Source: an uncultured Luminiphilus sp. (GTDB lineage: Bacteria > Pseudomonadota > Gammaproteobacteria > Pseudomonadales > Halieaceae). From it: a stretch of DNA of 33,158 nucleotides. The position numbers were made by a program, and so were the translations under genes. This document shows positions 29,073 to 33,158 of the stretch, in pieces (positions within the stretch are counted from its first letter, which is position 1; every line of letters starts with the position of its first letter). Under the pieces are notes generated by a model that made no database searches, was not told the origin of the DNA, and saw only the letters and a list, made by a program, of their open reading frames with translations. The stretch covers positions 1 through 33,158 of the forward strand of contig CALSUB010000015.1 of the NCBI GenBank assembly GCA_943789425.1. The letters are read 5' to 3'.

Positions 29073-29128
29073 TCGTTCCAGATTGGGCGTCGAACCCCGC
29101 TCTCCGCTATACAGACCTGACGCCGGCC

Positions 29129-29440
29129 CTACTCCACACTCTCATCACGGGCGGCTTTTGCTCGCGCGGCTCTGGCTTTGCGCACTTCTTTTGGGTCTGC
29201 CAGCAGGGGACGATAGATCTCAACTCGCTCACCGGCTTCAAGCGCCCGATCCGCCGTGACCGCTTTGCCCCAAACACCCAGTTTTAAGTCTGGGCTGATC
29301 GTTAACTCGTCAAAAAACTGATCAATCTCACTCAATGTGACGGCATCGAAGGCGGTTGTGCCCACCGGCACGTCGAGCTTCACAATGCGCTGCTTTTCAG
29401 GCAATGCAAAGACCACTTCAACCGGGATCGAACTACTCAT
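29129..29440 (-). CDS. rnfH: RnfH/RatB family ubiquitin-like protein
   Basis: A 103-residue protein of the RnfH family, a beta-grasp fold of uncertain role, nearly always next to ratA. Seen are VEVVFALPEKQRIV, LKLGVWGKAV and the conserved GERVEIYRPLLADPKEVRKARA, then a basic tail. The ATG overlaps the ratA stop (ATGA), so the pair is translationally coupled. It has been discussed as the antitoxin-like partner of RatA, but that role is not settled. Confidence 0.92.
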   Translation of the reverse strand: MSSSIPVEVVFALPEKQRIVKLDVPVGTTAFDAVTLSEIDQFFDELTISPDLKLGVWGKAVTADRALEAGERVEIYRPLLADPKEVRKARAARAKAARDESVE

Positions 29441-29877
29441 GAGTGCTGCTCCAACTGCTGGCCTGCTCGGTTTACGATCGCATCCACAAGATCTAAGGCC
29501 ACTTTGTCGAATAACTTGCCGGCAGCAACGCTTGCGATGCCGCTGGCGAGTTCAAAGTGCAATTGTAAAGTGGTTTTACAAGCCTCGTCTCCCAGTGCCA
29601 AGAAAGACCAATGGCCAGCAAAGTGGCTAAAGGGGCCGTCTACTAACGCCAAATCAATGCGGTGCGGCCGCTGCATCGTATTGTGCGTGGTAAACCCATG
29701 ACTGATGCCTGCCCGAGACAACCGCAGAGTGGCCGTCACCTCATCGCCATCTCGTTTCAGAATATCGGCGCCGACGCACCCTTTGAGAAATTCCGGGTAT
29801 CGCTCAATATCAGCTACTAGGTCAAAGACCTGCTCGACGGGATGTGCCAGCAACGCACTTCTTTCAATCACTGTCAT
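29437..29877 (-). CDS. ratA: RatA (START/COQ10-like) protein
   Basis: A 146-residue polyketide-cyclase/START-domain protein: ALLAHPVEQVFDLVADIERYPEFLKGC at the start, then a beta sheet with KTTLQLHFELASGI and a C-terminal helix DLVDAIVNRA. Homologues resemble COQ10 and bind quinone-like ligands; E. coli RatA was reported to block 70S ribosome assembly. Both roles are family knowledge. It is followed directly by rnfH and preceded by the SNF transporter gene with a 39-bp gap. Confidence 0.92.
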   Translation of the reverse strand: MTVIERSALLAHPVEQVFDLVADIERYPEFLKGCVGADILKRDGDEVTATLRLSRAGISHGFTTHNTMQRPHRIDLALVDGPFSHFAGHWSFLALGDEACKTTLQLHFELASGIASVAAGKLFDKVALDLVDAIVNRAGQQLEQHS

Positions 29878-29916
29878 TGTTGTAGTGTACCGAAGTCCCC
29901 CTCTGGGCGTTGTCGA

Positions 29917-31248
29917 TCAGATCACACCGCTGATGAGCCACGCCACGCAGACCGGAGGGACCATCCATCGCATGAGCCACCACCACAAACGAAACAACCA
30001 CCGCGGCTCGCGATACAGCTCTCCTCGCAGAATCGGGCGCGGCAGTTGCCACCCAACAAACAAAGCCATCGTCAGTAAACTGAGTGGCAACAGCCACTCA
30101 CCGAGTATCACACTGACCTGCACCAACGTAGCGTCAGACAAAAACAACAGTAGTGAGACGAGTAACACTGCCAGCGTCGCGGCGAGAATCGCTGCACCCA
30201 GCCGACCCACTGCCTGCTCCAGTAACAACACGGTGGGCTCCATCAAAATGACTGCTGCACTCCAGGAGATCGCCGCCATTGCAGAGAAAAACAGCGTTCC
30301 ATAAATTTCTCCCATTGGCACGTTCACAAAGGCATAGGGTAGCGCGACAAACACCGCGGCTAATCCTTCGCTAGGGGCTACGTTGACCTCAAACAACAAC
30401 GCAGAGGCGATAATGGCGGTAACGAATAAAAACGCGGTATCGAGAATCGCCACGGCAATCACCGAACGTGCCCAGGGAAGGCCTTGAGGGGCTTGCGCAC
30501 CCAGCGCCATAGCAATACCGAGCCCCGCGCCCAATGTCACCCCTGCCGATATCAGTGCCTGTTTCGCCGCCTCGACGCCCCACTGACTGCCATCGTAGGA
30601 GAACAAAAAGGCAGTAACCGGTTGCAAATCGATCCGTAAGACCACGAACTCCAGCACGCCAGCCAGCGTAATCGCAACTCCGGGCAATACGATCCATGCG
30701 AGGACACCCATGCCCAAGCGAATACCCATTGCGGACAAAGCGCCTGCGGCAGCCAAGCCAATCAGTGCTTTGGTGAACTGCCCCGCACGATCATTCATCG
30801 CGCTCACAAAATGTGACGCCACCTCGGCGGGGCTACCTGACGCGATCGCGCCTGAGTAAATCACCATGGCACGATCAAAACACCACACGGCAAATAGCGC
30901 GGCAACGGAAGCGACTAGCAACCCCAGAAACCCCTGAGCCAGGCCCAAAAACCGCCAGCGAGGATTCGCGTTAGCGGCACTGGCGGCCCACTCCATCGCA
31001 CGGTGAGGAGAGGCTCGCCCGTAACTACCCACCACGACCTCAGCAATCAACAGTGGCACGCTCAGCGCGCACAACGCTAATAAGTACAACAAGAAAAAAA
31101 CCGCGCCCCCATGCTCGCCGAGTAAAAAAGGCATGCGCTGAAGATTCCCAAGCGCGATCGCAACGAGGGTCAGCGTCAAAACCAGTGTGGTGCGGGCTGC
31201 CCACGGCTGGGGCACGTTACGATCGAGCACTGAGCCACCGCGAGTCAT
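29917..31248 (-). CDS. Sodium-dependent neurotransmitter-symporter (SNF/NSS) family transporter
   Basis: An inner-membrane sodium symporter, probably for an amino acid or similar small solute. 443 residues, about 11-12 hydrophobic segments. The first segment carries the sodium-site signature [15 protein letters not shown], then [19 protein letters not shown] and, in the middle, [20 protein letters not shown], matching the family. The ATG at 31248 has AGGA 6 nt upstream; longer readings run into the divergent smpB. It sits between smpB and ratA, where many gammaproteobacteria have no gene, and probably shares a transcript with ratA-rnfH. Substrate unknown. Confidence 0.88.
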   Translation of the reverse strand: MTRGGSVLDRNVPQPWAARTTLVLTLTLVAIALGNLQRMPFLLGEHGGAVFFLLYLLALCALSVPLLIAEVVVGSYGRASPHRAMEWAASAANANPRWRFLGLAQGFLGLLVASVAALFAVWCFDRAMVIYSGAIASGSPAEVASHFVSAMNDRAGQFTKALIGLAAAGALSAMGIRLGMGVLAWIVLPGVAITLAGVLEFVVLRIDLQPVTAFLFSYDGSQWGVEAAKQALISAGVTLGAGLGIAMALGAQAPQGLPWARSVIAVAILDTAFLFVTAIIASALLFEVNVAPSEGLAAVFVALPYAFVNVPMGEIYGTLFFSAMAAISWSAAVILMEPTVLLLEQAVGRLGAAILAATLAVLLVSLLLFLSDATLVQVSVILGEWLLPLSLLTMALFVGWQLPRPILRGELYREPRWLFRLWWWLMRWMVPPVCVAWLISGVI

Positions 31249-31319
31249 CCAATCCTGACCACCACCAAGGTCGTAAGAATACCGGCACAGCAACGCGCGC
31301 TCGGCCGTATAATGGGGCC

Positions 31320-31805
31320 ATGGCAAATTCCAAACGTAAAAAGCCGTCAGACAATACCATCGCGCAGAACAAAAGAGCACGCTACGAGTATCAGTTGCTC
31401 GACTCTTTTGAGGCCGGCGTCTCGTTGACGGGATGGGAAGTGAAGGCATTGAGAGCAGGCAAAGTTCAGCTCACGGATTCCTATGTCCTAATGAAAGACG
31501 GTCAGGCTTTTCTGCTGGGCGCCAACATAAACCCGCTCAGCACTGCATCGACGCACTTTGTCACGGACCCCACGCGGACTCGAAAGCTACTGCTGCACAA
31601 AAAAGAGCTGGCGCAAATTAACGCGGGCGTCACACAGAAAGGCCAAACCTGTGTCTGCACTGCCCTTTACTGGAAAGGGCATCTGGTGAAAGCGCGGATC
31701 GAATTGGCACAGGGGAAAAAGCTGCACGACAAACGCGAGACAGAAAAGAATCGCGATTGGGAGCGGCAAAAAGCCAAAATTGTGAGAGACAACACCAAGC
31801 AATAA
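31320..31805 (+). CDS. smpB: SsrA-binding protein SmpB
   Basis: Partner of tmRNA in ribosome rescue. 161 residues: [58 protein letters not shown], and the basic tail [22 protein letters not shown]. The ATG at 31320 has GGGG just upstream; longer in-frame readings overlap the divergent transporter and are not family-like. A TATAAT (31308-31313) lies only 6 nt before the ATG without a good -35. No tmRNA gene follows in the 218-bp downstream gap. Confidence 0.96.
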   Translation: MANSKRKKPSDNTIAQNKRARYEYQLLDSFEAGVSLTGWEVKALRAGKVQLTDSYVLMKDGQAFLLGANINPLSTASTHFVTDPTRTRKLLLHKKELAQINAGVTQKGQTCVCTALYWKGHLVKARIELAQGKKLHDKRETEKNRDWERQKAKIVRDNTKQ

Positions 31806-31875
31806 CCGACTCCATCTTCCTCCATGACAGCGCCGATACCGGCTTTGCGACGGGCGTGTGCTCTCTGCCTTTGAC

Positions 31876-31892
31876 AGCCGGTAATGCCGGCT
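31876..31892. other. Small hairpin between smpB and TauE-like gene
   Basis: AGCCGGTAATGCCGGCT has perfect 6-bp arms around a 5-nt loop in the convergent gap. No T-run follows on either strand, so it would be a weak terminator at best. Confidence 0.35.
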
Positions 31893-31988
31893 CATTAGTC
31901 GCGTCGCATGACATCAGGTGGGCTCAGGTCAGTGTTAGTGAAGACACAACACACCACGGGCACACGGCAGGCGCGCTAGAGATTCATC

Positions 31989-32033
31989 CGAGATTGGTTC
32001 CAACGAGACTCGCCCCAACGAGACTAGCTCCAA
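31989..32033. repeat. Three tandem 15-bp repeats at the 3' end of the TauE-like gene
   Basis: Units 31989-32003, 32004-32018 and 32019-32033 share CGAGA-T-N4-CCAA; the second and third share CGAGACT and CCAA. The stop codon of the TauE-like gene lies inside the third unit. On the gene's strand beyond the stop, the units would read SRWGE and SRWNQ. Confidence 0.7.
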
Positions 32034-32788
32034 AAGAGCGCTTTCAGGGAGATACTCAGCCCGAGCACAATACACACCCCAACGACCACCGGCCGATAGG
32101 CTTCCCCCGCAAATCGCTCAAACGCCCAATTACCCAGCAGATTGCCCAACCACATGGCAGGTAATGCGATCCACAGCAATTGGAACGGCTGCGGTGTGAC
32201 CAGATCTGCCCAGGCAAACATGATCAGAGACACAATGTTGGAACAGACAAAAAACATCATTAGAAAAGCACGTGAATGCGCGGGGTTTGCCATGGTTGCC
32301 ATGACATACATGACCACTGGCGGTCCCGGTATCGCAAAGGCACCGTTCATCAAGCCAGACAGCACGCCGGTGCCGGCCGAAACAGCCGGTGACGCAGTGC
32401 GCTCGCGCGCCTCAGCACGAGAGAGTGCCACCGACGCCACGACCACCGAAAGACCGATCCACAGCTGAAATTGCGCGACCGATAATGACGCCAGAAACCA
32501 CACACCGATTGCGGTGCCGATCACAGACCCACTGATCATCGGCACGGCCGGCGCCACCGGAAACTGTCGCCACCACGACCGGTAGCCGATCAACCCAAGG
32601 ATGAGGGCCAGTGCAGCGCTCAGCACAACCGCATCGCCGGGCAATAAAAAGAGCGAAAAGACGGGCACCGCCAGCATCGCGAATCCAAACCCGGTAAACG
32701 CACGCATCAAAGCGGCCAAGCACACCGACAATAGAACCCAGATCGCTTGGTCGAGTGGCACCGCTATGGCGTTCAGCAGGGCTGTCAT
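32024..32788 (-). CDS. TauE/SafE family permease
   Basis: A 254-residue membrane protein with about eight hydrophobic segments. The family signatures are FTGFGFAMLAVPVFSLFL in segment 1-2 and the second-half equivalent GVLSGLMNGAFAIPGPPVVMY. Members export or import sulfite, sulfoacetate or other organic anions; the substrate here is not predictable. Its start overlaps the stop of the upstream MOSC gene (ATGA), so the two are coexpressed, and it converges on smpB. Confidence 0.88.
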   Translation of the reverse strand: MTALLNAIAVPLDQAIWVLLSVCLAALMRAFTGFGFAMLAVPVFSLFLLPGDAVVLSAALALILGLIGYRSWWRQFPVAPAVPMISGSVIGTAIGVWFLASLSVAQFQLWIGLSVVVASVALSRAEARERTASPAVSAGTGVLSGLMNGAFAIPGPPVVMYVMATMANPAHSRAFLMMFFVCSNIVSLIMFAWADLVTPQPFQLLWIALPAMWLGNLLGNWAFERFAGEAYRPVVVGVCIVLGLSISLKALFWS

Positions 32789-33158
32789 GACGCGGCCAAT
32801 CGCAGACTATCGCCAATGGCGATCTGTCCTGTTTGCAATACTTTGGCGCAGAGCCCGCCGTAACCCATCATCGCGACGACCCCACCGGGCCCCAGCTCAG
32901 CCTCCATACGCGCACAGGGGTGGCAGAGCTGAGTGGCTTCAAATAGCGCCTCACCGAACCAAAACTGCTGTCGCCGCAGGGCATTGAGGTTAATGCCCGA
33001 CACCACAATATTGCGTCGCAATACCGCAGGGTCGAGGCCATTTTTGCCGAGGTGCTGTTCAATTTGCGCCACAAATTCGCGTGAAATAAACGTCACCTGC
33101 CGCCCCGAACCCGGTGTCTTGGTCATGCGGTGGTCCCCACGCAACCCCAAATCGGCGA
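32785..33158 (-). CDS. MOSC-domain protein, partial (5' end outside window)
   Basis: The C-terminal ~123 residues of a MOSC-domain protein, the fold also found in molybdenum-cofactor sulfurases and YiiM/YcbX-like enzymes. Seen are the approach GLRGDHRMTKTPGSGRQVTF, the conserved Cys in LCHPCARME and the end GYGGLCAKVLQTGQIAIGD. The frame stays open to the window edge, so a start at 33150 is not real. It is coupled to the TauE-like permease by a 4-base overlap, hinting at a shared sulfur-related or molybdopterin-related role (inference). Confidence 0.85.
   Translation of the reverse strand, partial: ADLGLRGDHRMTKTPGSGRQVTFISREFVAQIEQHLGKNGLDPAVLRRNIVVSGINLNALRRQQFWFGEALFEATQLCHPCARMEAELGPGGVVAMMGYGGLCAKVLQTGQIAIGDSLRLAAS

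Noticed and set aside
31053-31805. Longer smpB with about 90 extra N-terminal residues
   Set aside because: The extension lies inside the divergent transporter gene and is unlike SmpB; ATG 31320 fits the family.
31806-32023. Possible tmRNA gene after smpB
   Set aside because: The gap is too short and no tmRNA ends or tag frame are visible.

Overview
The window looks like chromosomal core DNA from a marine-type gammaproteobacterium. The run hrcA, grpE, dnaK, dnaJ, dapB plus recN, fur, bamE, rnfH, ratA, smpB matches the order known from Pseudomonas and its relatives. Presence of hrcA and the protein similarities hint at Cellvibrionales/Halieaceae-like bacteria; the lineage is an inference. No tRNA, rRNA, insertion sequence, prophage or CRISPR was seen.

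Left part (1-12.3 kb). In order: the 5' part of aceE (pyruvate dehydrogenase E1) with two palindromic operator candidates upstream; an lldD-like FMN 2-hydroxy-acid dehydrogenase; a large M16 (pitrilysin-type) lipoprotein protease; perM and a tusA-like sulfur carrier divergent from bepA; nadA; an enoyl-CoA hydratase divergent from a tandem-domain TetR regulator and tesB. Nearly every gene here except perM and the hydratase is broken by single-base indels. The reading frames on each side stay fully conserved and essential genes are among them, so sequence error is the likeliest cause. Coordinates for these genes are given as reconstructed full loci.

Middle (13.1-19.4 kb, minus strand). A compact operon: two acyl-CoA dehydrogenases, an SDR, aceK (isocitrate dehydrogenase kinase/phosphatase) and two histidine phosphatases, with touching or overlapping stop and start codons. 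It places the glyoxylate-bypass switch inside a fatty-acid oxidation operon. With the nearby hydratase/TetR/TesB set and aceE, the window is rich in acyl-CoA and acetyl-CoA metabolism.

Chaperone region (19.5-26.3 kb, minus strand). hrcA, grpE, dnaK, dnaJ, dapB and cnoX. Two sigma-32-type heat-shock promoters with the same 13-nt spacer precede grpE and dnaK. A strong hairpin terminator lies between dnaK and dnaJ. dnaJ-dapB-cnoX overlap by 4 bases each. No CIRCE operator for HrcA was found.

Right part (26.4-33.2 kb). recN (one indel) converges on fur (a cysteine-free Fur). Then come bamE with an acidic tail, rnfH-ratA preceded by an SNF-type sodium symporter gene, divergent smpB, and a TauE/SafE permease coupled to a partial MOSC-domain gene at the edge. 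The most useful second looks are the aceE palindromes, the beta-oxidation/aceK operon, the dnaK-dnaJ terminator, the cysteine-less Fur and the clustered indels.
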